Assembly (NCBI RefSeq): GCF_019448085.1
Contig: NZ_JAGFNZ010000001.1
Coordinates: 744,001 to 808,000 of the forward strand
Direction: 5' to 3'
Source of the DNA: Caproiciproducens faecalis
GTDB taxonomy: Bacteria > Bacillota > Clostridia > Oscillospirales > Acutalibacteraceae
DNA: 64,000 nt
The notes under the pieces: model-generated
The model's database searches: none
What the model was told of the DNA's origin: nothing
The model's input: the letters and a program-made list of their open reading frames with translations, nothing else
In this document: positions 9,589 through 17,276 of the stretch, one piece after another
Numbering within the stretch: the first letter of the stretch is position 1
Layout: every line of letters starts with the position of its first letter
Made by a program: the position numbers and the translations under genes

Positions 9589-11328
9589 ATGCGTTTTCAG
9601 TATATTTCCTACCTATGGCCACTTTTGATATCTTCGTCCGTCACGGTTTTGCTCTGTGTGTATGCGTTTATCCGGCAGAGGCACTCGAAATGTGCTGTCA
9701 GCTTTATAGTGAGCATGCTGCTTGTGACGGTCTGGTCTGCCGGAAACGCGCTGGAGATGGCCGGAGCCGATCTGTCCACCAAGTTATTCTGGGCGAATGT
9801 CCAGTATTTTGCCTACTGTTATTCGCCTATCGCTCTGCTGGCCCTGAGTATGCGCTTCACCGGCTACGCCAGGTGGCTGCGAAACCAGAAGTTCCGGTGG
9901 CTTTTGTTGCTGCCTTCAGTTATTATCGTTTTGGTCTGGACAGACGGCTTTTTCGGGCTGATGCGGTATAACATTCATCTCAGCTATAGCGGGACTTTCC
10001 CGGTGATTGCGAAAAATTACGGCCCGGCCTTTTATATCCATGCAGTTTACGAGCATGTCATCAATATTACCGCTATTGTGATGCTGATACGGGCGGTAAT
10101 TTACCGAAAAACGGTTTACCGCAAGCAGGCCAGTATCCTTCTTATCGGCGCAAGCCTGATCGTATTTCCCAATCTTTTTTACATAACGGGGCTGAGCCCT
10201 GTCAAAGGATTCGACCTCACACCGGTCTTTTTCGGCCCCGCCGGAATGCTGATGGCCTGGGCAATTTTTCGTTACAAGATGTTCGACCTGGTGCCGCTTG
10301 CCCGCGCGACAGTTATGGAGACCATGGATACAGGCGTTATGGTGACGGATCTGCAGGGCAGAATATTGGACATCAACCCCGCGTTCGAAAAAATCATGGG
10401 AACATCCGTAAAGGCTGCTTCCGGCCGGGAAACAGCGGTAATCTTCCGTGATATTTCCGAATTTGCAAGTGCCTGTGCCGCCAGAGATACGGCGCATATA
10501 GAGTTTTCTGTCAAAACAAACGACGGCATACGAATTTACGAAGCCGTTTTTTCCCCTCTTGCCGATGGTAAAGGAGCTCCGATAGGAAGGCTTGCCATGG
10601 TCTATGAAATAACGGAAAAGAAAAGGGAACAGCAACGGTACCTGGAACAGCAGCGCCGGCTTGGCGCCGCGCATGAGAAGGAACGAATGGCCAGAGATCT
10701 GCACGACAACCTCGGTCAGGTTTTGGGGTTCATCAATCTGCAGGCACAGGGCATCCGTCAGGAACTGGTGACGGTCGGCGTCGACACCGTCAGCGACAAG
10801 CTGGACAGGCTTGTCGAGGTCACCCAGGCGGCACACGACGAAATCCGTGCGTATATCACAAGTGCCAGAAACCTGTTGCCTTCCGACAGTGATTTTCTGG
10901 AATCTCTCCGGAACGACATTTTGCAGTTTGAACAGCGGAGCGGCATACCGACTGAGTTTGTCACAAACATCGATCTGGCTGATATTGACCTTGCACCGCA
11001 GATTCAGCTTCATCTGCTCAGCATCGCGAAAGAGGCACTCAACAATGTGCAGAAGCATTCCGGGGCTGATCGTGTGAAGATTACTATCTCACGTAAAAAA
11101 GGGATATTGTTGTTATACATAGAAGACAACGGACGAGGGTTTACTGTTTCAGACAAGAACGACAGAGCCGGAAAAGCATTCGGGTTGAGCATCATGAGAG
11201 AACGCGCGGTGGAAATCGGTGCGGTGCTCACCGTCGAGTCCGCTCCGGGGAAAGGCTGTAAAGTAGCCTTGTCACTGCCAGTTTCGCAGAAAGGGGAAAA
11301 TGCCCATGAAACTCATGCTGGTGGATGA
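9589..11328 (+). CDS. Membrane sensor histidine kinase, NarL-type (HisKA_3)
   Basis: Sensor of a two-component system, 579 residues from the chosen start. ATG 9589 is preferred over ATG 9580 because GAAAGGA sits about eight bases before it and directly abuts the earlier ATG. Seven hydrophobic helices fill residues ~1-225 (7TM sensor region), then a PAS domain (~235-330, VMVTDLQGRILDINPAFEKI). The dimerisation/phosphoacceptor helix has MARDLHDNLGQV with His372. A HATPase_c domain follows with the N box (SIAKEALNNVQKHS) and DNGRG. It overlaps the downstream response regulator by 23 bases, indicating translational coupling. The signal is unknown. The neighbouring surface protein and the hydrolase are possible targets by position only. 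Confidence 0.92.
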   Translation: MRFQYISYLWPLLISSSVTVLLCVYAFIRQRHSKCAVSFIVSMLLVTVWSAGNALEMAGADLSTKLFWANVQYFAYCYSPIALLALSMRFTGYARWLRNQKFRWLLLLPSVIIVLVWTDGFFGLMRYNIHLSYSGTFPVIAKNYGPAFYIHAVYEHVINITAIVMLIRAVIYRKTVYRKQASILLIGASLIVFPNLFYITGLSPVKGFDLTPVFFGPAGMLMAWAIFRYKMFDLVPLARATVMETMDTGVMVTDLQGRILDINPAFEKIMGTSVKAASGRETAVIFRDISEFASACAARDTAHIEFSVKTNDGIRIYEAVFSPLADGKGAPIGRLAMVYEITEKKREQQRYLEQQRRLGAAHEKERMARDLHDNLGQVLGFINLQAQGIRQELVTVGVDTVSDKLDRLVEVTQAAHDEIRAYITSARNLLPSDSDFLESLRNDILQFEQRSGIPTEFVTNIDLADIDLAPQIQLHLLSIAKEALNNVQKHSGADRVKITISRKKGILLLYIEDNGRGFTVSDKNDRAGKAFGLSIMRERAVEIGAVLTVESAPGKGCKVALSLPVSQKGENAHETHAGG

Positions 11329-11980
11329 CCACCCTTTGTTTATCGAGGGTCTCAGCTATCTTCTGGAGACCTACGGTTTCGAAGTTTCTGGTATCGCAAA
11401 TTCAGGCAAGGAAGCTCTCGAAAAAGCGCGGATTCTGAAACCGGACGTCGTTCTAATGGACATCAAAATGCCGGATCTGAACGGAATCGACACACTGAAG
11501 CTGCTCAAGGCCGAATGGCCGGAGATGAAAATCGCCATGCTGACGTCATCGGAAGAAGACGAAGACTTGTTTGACGCAATCAAGTACGGCGCATCGGGGT
11601 ATTTGCTGAAAAGCACAGGCGCAAAGGAACTTGCGGAACTTCTTCACGGCCTCGAAAACGGTGAGGCGTTCCTTACCCCGGCAGTTGCCGAGCGAATCCT
11701 TCAGAATCTGAAGCGGCTGAACACGGGTGAGAAAGAAGGCGCCCGTCAACCTGCTGAACCGGACATTGAAGAGTCGCATCTCACCGAACGGCAGCTTGAA
11801 ATATTGGAGATGGTGGCGAAAGGCGTCACCTATAAGGATACAGGTACCGCCTTTGGGCTTACCGAGCGGACGGTCAAATACCACATGGGGAGAATCATCG
11901 AACTTCTGCATCTGGAAAACCGGTCGCAGGTAATCGCCTATGCCGTAAAGATGGGGATTGTTCAGAAACCTCATATATAA
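11306..11980 (+). CDS. NarL/FixJ-family response regulator
   Basis: Partner of the preceding kinase, 224 residues. The ATG at 11306 is preferred to the one at 11300 because AAAGGGG then sits at a normal distance. The receiver domain spans residues 1-120 with acidic pocket DD near residues 7-8 (LVDDHP), phosphoacceptor Asp52 (VLMDIKMPDLNG), the switch Thr/Ser (MLTSSEED) and Lys in LLKSTGA. The LuxR-type helix-turn-helix is at ~155-215 (LTERQLEILEMVAKG ... TVKYHMGRI). It probably activates or represses genes on dimerisation. A hairpin terminator follows within 25 bases, so the two genes form a closed operon. Confidence 0.93.
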   Translation: MKLMLVDDHPLFIEGLSYLLETYGFEVSGIANSGKEALEKARILKPDVVLMDIKMPDLNGIDTLKLLKAEWPEMKIAMLTSSEEDEDLFDAIKYGASGYLLKSTGAKELAELLHGLENGEAFLTPAVAERILQNLKRLNTGEKEGARQPAEPDIEESHLTERQLEILEMVAKGVTYKDTGTAFGLTERTVKYHMGRIIELLHLENRSQVIAYAVKMGIVQKPHI

Positions 11981-12000
11981 AGGAAATAAATCTGTCACAC

Positions 12001-12041
12001 AAAAAGTACGGGAATTTTTATAGTTCCGCTGTACTTTTTTT
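12001..12041 (+). terminator. Terminator after the two-component operon
   Basis: AAAAAGTAC and GTACTTTTTTT flank a GGGAA/TTCC inner pair. The A/T-rich ends on both sides mean it could work in both directions. Confidence 0.8.
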
Positions 12042-12240
12042 GTCAGACGGTACTTTGCCCATCAATGATCGCAGAAAATATCTGGTTACCTGGCTCATTG
12101 CCAGAGAAATTGTTGTTTGAGCTTTAGACTGAAGCAAACATTGTTTGAGAGTATAAAGCGGAATATTTGCGCGCTGCTTACGGTGTAAAAAATAATGTCG
12201 AATATTATGGAATGCTGTACTAAAGTACATTGCGCGGTTT

Positions 12241-12684
12241 ATGTGTGGGGCTTACAATAAAACTGTGCCTGTCCCAAATGAAGGGATGCACGAATATTCT
12301 CACTGTTTTCAGAGAAAGGGAGTGAAACAATTCCTCCGTGATGTTCAGAGAGGCGATGTAACTGTTGAAGACGGCAAAACACTCCGGGATTATATTACAG
12401 AGTATCAGACAAAAGCAAAGAATGACCAAATACATAGATTTTCTGCAGCAACTGGAGTTGATGAAGAAGCACTACGTAAATTCATGCAACTCCATGTGAC
12501 ACAAGTTGATATTAATGCATTTGGACGATTCGACCAATTGAAAGATACGGTTGATTGGTCTGTTGCAAAAGCTTATCTGGAAAGAGTGGAAGGCGAGCCT
12601 GTTCCAATGCGTAAAGTCCGCATGAAGATTGACAAAACGCTTCGCCAATTCATCTTTAAAGATGGTTTTGATATTGACGATTAG
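12241..12684 (+). pseudogene. hsdR: Type I restriction enzyme R-subunit (HsdR) C-terminal remnant
   Basis: From about residue 25 (RKGVKQFLRDVQ) to the end (LRQFIFKDGFDIDD) this 147-codon frame matches what is expected of the C-terminal helical region of HsdR, including the TLRDYITEYQTKAKND and QLKDTVDWSVAKAYL segments. The ATPase/helicase and nuclease parts are absent, and no hsdM or hsdS is nearby. The first ~24 residues look unrelated, so the junction is near 12313. It is a leftover of a type I system, 20 bases ahead of an intact Mrr-like nuclease. Whether it is still translated cannot be told from sequence. Confidence 0.6.
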
Positions 12685-12703
12685 CATTAAGGAGAAGATC
12701 AAA

Positions 12704-13702
12704 ATGGATGGCAATGATGAAAAGCGCGTATGGGGTATTCACACCATGAACGATGCCCTTTTCTTAAATGATAATATTATCGCCATAGGCTGGAGAGATA
12801 TGGGTGACTTAAAGCAAATCGAAGGCAACCGCGATTCATTTAAAGAGAGATACAATAAGGTATATCCTGATTCAAAAAAAGGCGCTGTAGCAAATGGCGC
12901 AGGAATGCTGTACCGTTTTGTTTATGACGTGCAAATTGGAGATTATATTGTCTTCCCGTCTAAAATAGATCGCCGAATCAATATTGGTACTATTGAAAGC
13001 GACTATATATACAATCCGGACGCAACAGAGTATGTACAGCAGAGAAAGGTAAAGTGGTTGAAGCACCTGCCAAGAACATCTTTTTCGCAGGGCGCGTTAT
13101 ATGAAGTTGGTTCCGCACTGTCATTTTTTGCTGTAAAAAACTATGCTGATGAATATCTGAACGCATTGGATAAGAGTTTTCAAAAAGCTATGATCTCATC
13201 AGAAGACGATGAAAGCGTCGGTGCCACAGCAGATGACATCGTTGAGACTACAAAAGATTATATACTCAAGGCACTAAGCAAAAATCTCAAAGGATATGAA
13301 CTCGAAGAATTTGTTGCCGATCTATTGAGTGCAATGGGATATCGGACGTCAATTTCTGCTCATGGCGGCGACAGTGGAATTGATATAACGGCATACAAAG
13401 ATGAACTGCCACCTCGCATCTTGGTGCAGGTCAAGAGCCAGGATGGCGATATTAAAGAAACTACTATCCAGTCGCTGAAAGGTGCCATGCACGAAGGAGA
13501 TTACGGCTTGTTCGTTACACTTTCGTCATATACAAAGAACGCACAAAAATACCTTGAAAATACACCTATCATCAAAGGTATTAACGGCACCGAGCTGGTT
13601 GAACTGGTTCTAAAATATTACGACAGTCTGGATGAGAAGTACCGTAAAATGATACCTCTAAAGATGGTTTACATTCCCGTCTCCAGAGACGATGCGAGCT
13701 AA
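12704..13702 (+). CDS. Mrr-like restriction endonuclease
   Basis: Predicted DNA-cleaving enzyme of 332 residues, probably directed at modified or foreign DNA. The start is ATG 12704, which has AAGGAGAAG seven bases upstream; an open frame running further upstream overlaps the hsdR remnant and has no ribosome binding site. Residues ~10-160 form an N-terminal module with a WGIHT motif (EVE/PUA-like recognition or DUF type, uncertain). Residues ~195-320 are an Mrr_cat domain: LEEFVADLLSAMGYRT, then GGDSGIDITAY with the catalytic Asp, and LVQVKSQ giving the D...QxK signature. It follows the hsdR remnant, so this is a defence-gene site with one decayed and one intact system. Confidence 0.82.
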   Translation: MDGNDEKRVWGIHTMNDALFLNDNIIAIGWRDMGDLKQIEGNRDSFKERYNKVYPDSKKGAVANGAGMLYRFVYDVQIGDYIVFPSKIDRRINIGTIESDYIYNPDATEYVQQRKVKWLKHLPRTSFSQGALYEVGSALSFFAVKNYADEYLNALDKSFQKAMISSEDDESVGATADDIVETTKDYILKALSKNLKGYELEEFVADLLSAMGYRTSISAHGGDSGIDITAYKDELPPRILVQVKSQDGDIKETTIQSLKGAMHEGDYGLFVTLSSYTKNAQKYLENTPIIKGINGTELVELVLKYYDSLDEKYRKMIPLKMVYIPVSRDDAS

Positions 13703-13810
13703 TCAAGAAATGAGGCAATGTTATTCAAACCGAGTGGCAACCTTTTTATCGAACGGACAGACACACGGGTGGAATATTAACGATATACAGTTCATGCTCC
13801 TTTAATATTT

Positions 13811-13986
13811 GAAGCGTCCGCAGGACGTGCAGCCGCACAATTTATTGTGCGATCAAAGGGGGTTGGGGGCGCTGCCACCAACAAGCAAAAGGCCGGTTTC
13901 CGTGGAAGCGGAAGTCGGCTTTTTTAGCTTTGTGGGTACCACAAAGCATTGCTTGCCAATCTTATCGGCACATGCCGATAAACGCT
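13811..13986. repeat. Tandem-hairpin intergenic element, copy 1
   Basis: A run of back-to-back inverted repeats: CGTCC/GGACG, CGCACAAT/ATTGTGCG, GTTGG/CCAAC, GGCCGGTTTCCG with CGGAAGTCGGCTTTTTT, CTTTGTGG/CCACAAAG and TTATCGGCA/TGCCGATAA. Copy 2 is at 37989-38104 and shares the first two hairpins, the ACAAGCAAA segment and the CATTGCTTGCC end block. The fourth hairpin is terminator-like. An open frame through it (from 13809) is rejected as coding. Confidence 0.7.
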
Positions 13987-14035
13987 ATGAGTTTGGTCCC
14001 ATGCAATGTTTTAATTACTTGATAGTTAGAACCCA

Positions 14036-14983
14036 TCAAGACCATATTAAACTGGGCTCAATGTCATTAATATTTTGGCAGCCGGTAAGACTTAAAGTCC
14101 GCCGCAATTCTTCATTCGTACCTTCGAGAATTTTCCGTACACCTTCCATCCCCTCACAGGCAAGCCCCGCAACCACAGTACGCCCTACAAGAACTCCGGT
14201 CGCGCCTAAGGCCAATGCTTTAAAAACATCAGTACCTCTGGTAATTCCGGAATCGACGATAATAGGGATCTTCTTATCAATGATTTTGGCGATTTTCGGA
14301 AGTGCCTTTAACGGAGGTACGGCGTAATCCAGTACCGATCCGCCGTGATTAGAAACTACGATTGCACCTGCGCCGATATCCAAAGCTTTCTGTGCATCCT
14401 GTACGCTCAAAACCCCTTTTAATATAAAGGGTAGTTTTGTGGCCTGCACAAACTTTTTGATTTCATTGAGCGTTCTTGGGCCCAAAATGTTCGACATGAC
14501 CCTACTGTCTCCAATTTCTCCTCCGAAGAAATAGTCGATATCCATCCCGACGGCAAAAGCGCCATTCTTTTCCGCCTGGTGAATTTTCTCATAGATTAGG
14601 TCAGTATCCTTGTATGGTTGGACAACTTTAATGGTTTTGGCTCCGGTCCCGATGATCGCTTTCAACTCTGCCTCGTCGCCTGTTCCAACCCACATGACCG
14701 TGTTTGCCGCCGCAGCCCCTTTTGCAATTTCAACCATACTATTTGGATAGACACCGTTAAGGCCCCCTAATGCGGCCACCATGACAGGCGTGGAGAAAGT
14801 TCCGCCAAAGAGTTTCATTTCCGTTGCAGCTTCTACCGCGTCGATCAGTCTTGTTTCAATCGCCAAAGAATCAATGTACTCTCTGTTCAGTCTCAGTCCG
14901 TTTGCTGTTTCAGCACCGTTCTTGCCGCCAATGCCTTTTTCCGCAAGTTTCTTGTTGCCGTCTTCCAATAATTTTCCGATCAA
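14036..14983 (-). CDS. FMN-dependent alpha-hydroxy-acid oxidizing protein
   Basis: Flavoenzyme of the lactate oxidase/LldD family (TIM barrel, 315 residues), expected to oxidise a small 2-hydroxy acid such as lactate in the cytosol. The start is TTG at 14983 with GAGGT eight bases upstream. Seen: the FMN/substrate strand MVAALGGLNGV, the active-site block VVSNHGGSVLDYAVPP with the catalytic His, and the FMN phosphate site DSGITRGTDVFKALALGATGVLVGR. The usual SNHGGR motif has Ser in place of the substrate-carboxylate-binding Arg, which may alter specificity. It lacks the membrane segment of some family members. Upstream on the same strand lie a tiny ORF (14994-15107) and the EFR1 redox gene, so it may belong to that unit. 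Confidence 0.85.
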   Translation of the reverse strand: MIGKLLEDGNKKLAEKGIGGKNGAETANGLRLNREYIDSLAIETRLIDAVEAATEMKLFGGTFSTPVMVAALGGLNGVYPNSMVEIAKGAAAANTVMWVGTGDEAELKAIIGTGAKTIKVVQPYKDTDLIYEKIHQAEKNGAFAVGMDIDYFFGGEIGDSRVMSNILGPRTLNEIKKFVQATKLPFILKGVLSVQDAQKALDIGAGAIVVSNHGGSVLDYAVPPLKALPKIAKIIDKKIPIIVDSGITRGTDVFKALALGATGVLVGRTVVAGLACEGMEGVRKILEGTNEELRRTLSLTGCQNINDIEPSLIWS

Positions 14984-14993
14984 AGAACTTACC

Positions 14994-15107
14994 TCATTTC
15001 TGTATCATTTTTTTAAACTGCTGAATAAACTCGTCTTTTAAGAATCTACAATCACAATCCGTCTGGCTCACACGACTGGCATAGGATGTAATGCATGAAT
15101 TATTCAC
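14994..15107 (-). CDS. Possible 37-residue peptide ahead of the oxidase gene
   Basis: Short frame read from GTG 15107 to TGA 14994. It is Cys/Asp rich in the middle (QTDCDCRFLKDEF), with a basic amphipathic end (IQQFKKMIQK). Its stop overlaps the GAGGT ribosome binding site of the oxidase, suggesting coupling. The strong GAAGGAGGTG sits on top of the GTG, so its best-placed start is instead ATG 15096 in another frame, which gives only MHYILCQSCEPDGL. A frameshift in either direction, or a leader peptide, would explain this. No family is recognised. Confidence 0.3.
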   Translation of the reverse strand: MNNSCITSYASRVSQTDCDCRFLKDEFIQQFKKMIQK

Positions 15108-15201
15108 CTCCTTCGCTTGATCATCAAGGTCCAGCCTCGGGCCGTATTCCTAGATTAATTTAAGTTTCATGCTGATAGAACGGAATAAATCAGAACTTAT
15201 C

Positions 15202-16046
15202 TTATTCTATGTAATTTCTGTCGGCCGAGATGTCTGCGATTGAGACATGGGGATTGTGATACCGTTTCCGTTTTTCGGTTAGATTGAAATTCCTAATGAA
15301 GGGATATTTTTCTTTCATCTCCGGACTGACTTTATAATTGATTGCTTTTTTAGGACAATAACCGACACACGACATACAGAAATTGCATTGATGCATGAAG
15401 GAGGGCTTCCCATCCTTCATCAAAATGTTATTGCAGGGACAAACTTTTGTGCAGGTGCCGCAACCCACGCATTTATTCGTAACGACAAAACCTCTGTCGG
15501 CTTCGTGCAGCATGTTGGTATACTTCTCACTCGATGAATACATCATCCGAATCAGAGCGGAAGCCCGTGGATATTTTCGAAATTTCTGTTTAGCGATTTC
15601 AGCCGAAATGACGGTGAGCCTTTTCTCCGTTCTGGGAACCCAAAGCTTTGGAAACGGCATGGGGGAATAGGTCACCATCGAATTGCCGACGCTGTGCAAC
15701 GTTCTGCCATAAGAGAGGGATGACCCTTTCTGCCTCAGTAAACGATCCAGCATTTCAAAGCTGTGACCATTAATAGCGGCAAGCGTAGAAATTCCAAAGA
15801 TATACGCGCCGGGGTTAATTTTAAGCTCCTTTATAAACCTAACCGCCGCTTCCGGCATCGTCCAGAAGTAAACCGGGAAGACGAAGCCAATAATGTCGGC
15901 ATCCGCTGCGGGGACCTCGGCGGGGTCGCAGCGCATGGAGATGATCTCGGTGTCGGTCAGCGCGGAAGCGATTCGATAAGCGGCCCTCATGCTGTTTCCT
16001 GTCCCGGAAAAATAGTAAATAACCTTTTTCGTTGTAAAGCCCCCAT
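15202..16046 (-). CDS. EFR1-family flavodoxin-ferredoxin fusion, 5' end frameshifted
   Basis: Electron-transfer protein with an N-terminal flavodoxin-like domain (FMN) and C-terminal 2x[4Fe-4S] ferredoxin (CVGCGTCTKVCPCNN and CNFCMSCVGYCPKKA). The first in-frame ATG is at 15990, but that start would cut the FMN phosphate loop: the sequence just upstream in the same frame reads KKVIYYFSGTGNS, the flavodoxin P-loop. That frame has no start codon until an ATG at 16046, which is one base out of frame across a run of five G. Six G would give an intact 281-residue protein. This is either a real frameshift, a phase-variable tract or a sequencing error. It lies 57 bases downstream of the Rrf2 gene and may be in its operon. 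Confidence 0.8.
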
Positions 16047-16102
16047 TCTTTCTAATAAAATTAATATTTAGTATATCTAGTTAATGGGATAAGATAGACC
16101 TA

Positions 16103-16525
16103 TCACCTTAATTTATAGATATCGGCAAGCGTAGTATTTTTCAATGAATCCTTCATGGCCTTTTCTGCATCCTGCAGGCAGTTTATCACTTTTGATTTTA
16201 AATCGTCGACCTGCGGATTCTCAATAAAATAATCAAGCTGTGTTTTAAACAAAGGCGTTCCGTGCTCAATTGCCAAAAATACATCCAACAAGGTGATCTC
16301 CGAAATCGGCTTCGCCAAAAGGACCCCGCCTTTAGCCCCCTCCTTCGTTGTGGTAATACCCGCAGCATTAAGGCTCTTCAATATTTTTACCACTGTTGGA
16401 ACGGGAGCCTTTAGACATTCGGCAATTACCTTGGCGGATACAAACTCAAACCGGAATTCCTCCATTTTTACATGGATAAGCAGGAGAATTGAAACCGCCT
16501 GTGAAAATGCTGTTGAGTATGCCAT
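16103..16525 (-). CDS. Rrf2-family transcriptional regulator
   Basis: A 140-residue winged-helix regulator. The start is the ATG at 16525, with GGAGGG seven bases upstream (MAYSTAFSQAV); an ATG 27 bases earlier has no ribosome binding site. The helix-turn-helix covers residues ~25-65 (SAKVIAECLKAPVPTVVKILKSL), with a wing at GGVLLAKP. Only one Cys is present in the C-terminal half (INCLQDAE), so the three-Cys [2Fe-2S] site of IscR or NsrR is absent. It is followed by the EFR1 redox protein and possibly regulates it. A consensus promoter lies at 16564-16592. Confidence 0.88.
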   Translation of the reverse strand: MAYSTAFSQAVSILLLIHVKMEEFRFEFVSAKVIAECLKAPVPTVVKILKSLNAAGITTTKEGAKGGVLLAKPISEITLLDVFLAIEHGTPLFKTQLDYFIENPQVDDLKSKVINCLQDAEKAMKDSLKNTTLADIYKLR

Positions 16526-16563
16526 CTGTATTTCCCTCCGAACCACCGACAATGTCTTAATAA

Positions 16564-16592
16564 ACTATATATCTCTTTTGTCTATTTGTCAA
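16564..16592 (-). promoter_or_regulatory. Sigma-A type promoter of the Rrf2 gene
   Basis: On the minus strand TTGACA (16587-16592), 17 bases, then TATAGT (16564-16569), about 40 bases before the Rrf2 start codon. Confidence 0.7.
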
Positions 16593-16713
16593 CAGGCCTA
16601 TTATAGTCATTAATTGAAAACAAGTTAAATCTACAGGCGTAAAATCCGTATATCAGAGATATTGCGCCTGTTTCTTGGATATTTTCTAAAGTTAACTGAC
16701 CAAAGTCAACAAG

Positions 16714-17052
16714 TTAGATTTCTCCCAAATCCCTGTTTTCTTTTCCCCACTGAGACATGAGTCTTAATATAGGAATCAGCGTTTTCCCTCTTGCCGTCAG
16801 ACTATACTCTACCTTTGGTGGAACTTGATTATATTGTTCTCGATGAATGATGTCGCAACTTTCCAGTTCTTTTAGCTGCTGGCTTAAAGTTTTATGTGCA
16901 ATCGACGGCAGTTTACCCTTTAATTCACCATAACGTATTACTTTATGCTCAGAAATGATAAATAATATGACCCACTTCCATTTCCCACCTGCAACTGACA
17001 ATGTATAAAGCATGGGGCAATCTTTTTCTGTAATATGCCCATCCGTTACCAT
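16714..17052 (-). CDS. HxlR-family transcriptional regulator
   Basis: Winged-helix regulator of 112 residues, the normal family length. The start ATG has AAGGAG nine bases upstream. Seen: the N-terminal Cys in CPMLYTLSVAGGKWKWVIL, the recognition region GELKGKLPSIAHKTLSQQLKELE and the wing VPPKVEYSLTARGKTLIPIL. The single Cys near residue 12 is the redox/electrophile-reactive position in several family members. It is divergent from the DHA2 efflux gene at 17277, and two inverted repeats lie between the start codons, so it probably controls that gene and itself. Confidence 0.9.
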   Translation of the reverse strand: MVTDGHITEKDCPMLYTLSVAGGKWKWVILFIISEHKVIRYGELKGKLPSIAHKTLSQQLKELESCDIIHREQYNQVPPKVEYSLTARGKTLIPILRLMSQWGKENRDLGEI

Positions 17053-17080
17053 AGCGCCATCACTCCTTACTTACTTTCCA

Positions 17081-17115
17081 GTTAGTATATAACAATAAAG
17101 TGCATACTTCACTTT
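17081..17115. promoter_or_regulatory. Inverted repeats between the HxlR and DHA2 genes
   Basis: AAAGTG-7-CACTTT at 17097-17115 and GTTA-5-TAAC at 17081-17093 lie just upstream of the HxlR start. They are plausible operators; the assignment is inference from position and symmetry. Confidence 0.45.
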
Positions 17116-17276
17116 TTCAAAACAATAATATACAATTCAAGCAGAGAAGTCAATCATCAATTAAGAAAAGCGGAGGAAAGGGTATGTGAACTATATTTTC
17201 TGTGCGGATAAGGCCATCTGTAAAGTCTCAATCTGTAATTTAATATTTTAAGAAAAGAGAGCTTGGAGGTTTCACT

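Noticed and set aside
9916-11058. 380-codon minus-strand open frame
   Set aside because: Antisense to the histidine kinase gene, which has full domain signatures; no ribosome binding site.
13809-14327. 172-codon plus-strand open frame
   Set aside because: Runs through the tandem-hairpin element and into antisense of the oxidase gene.
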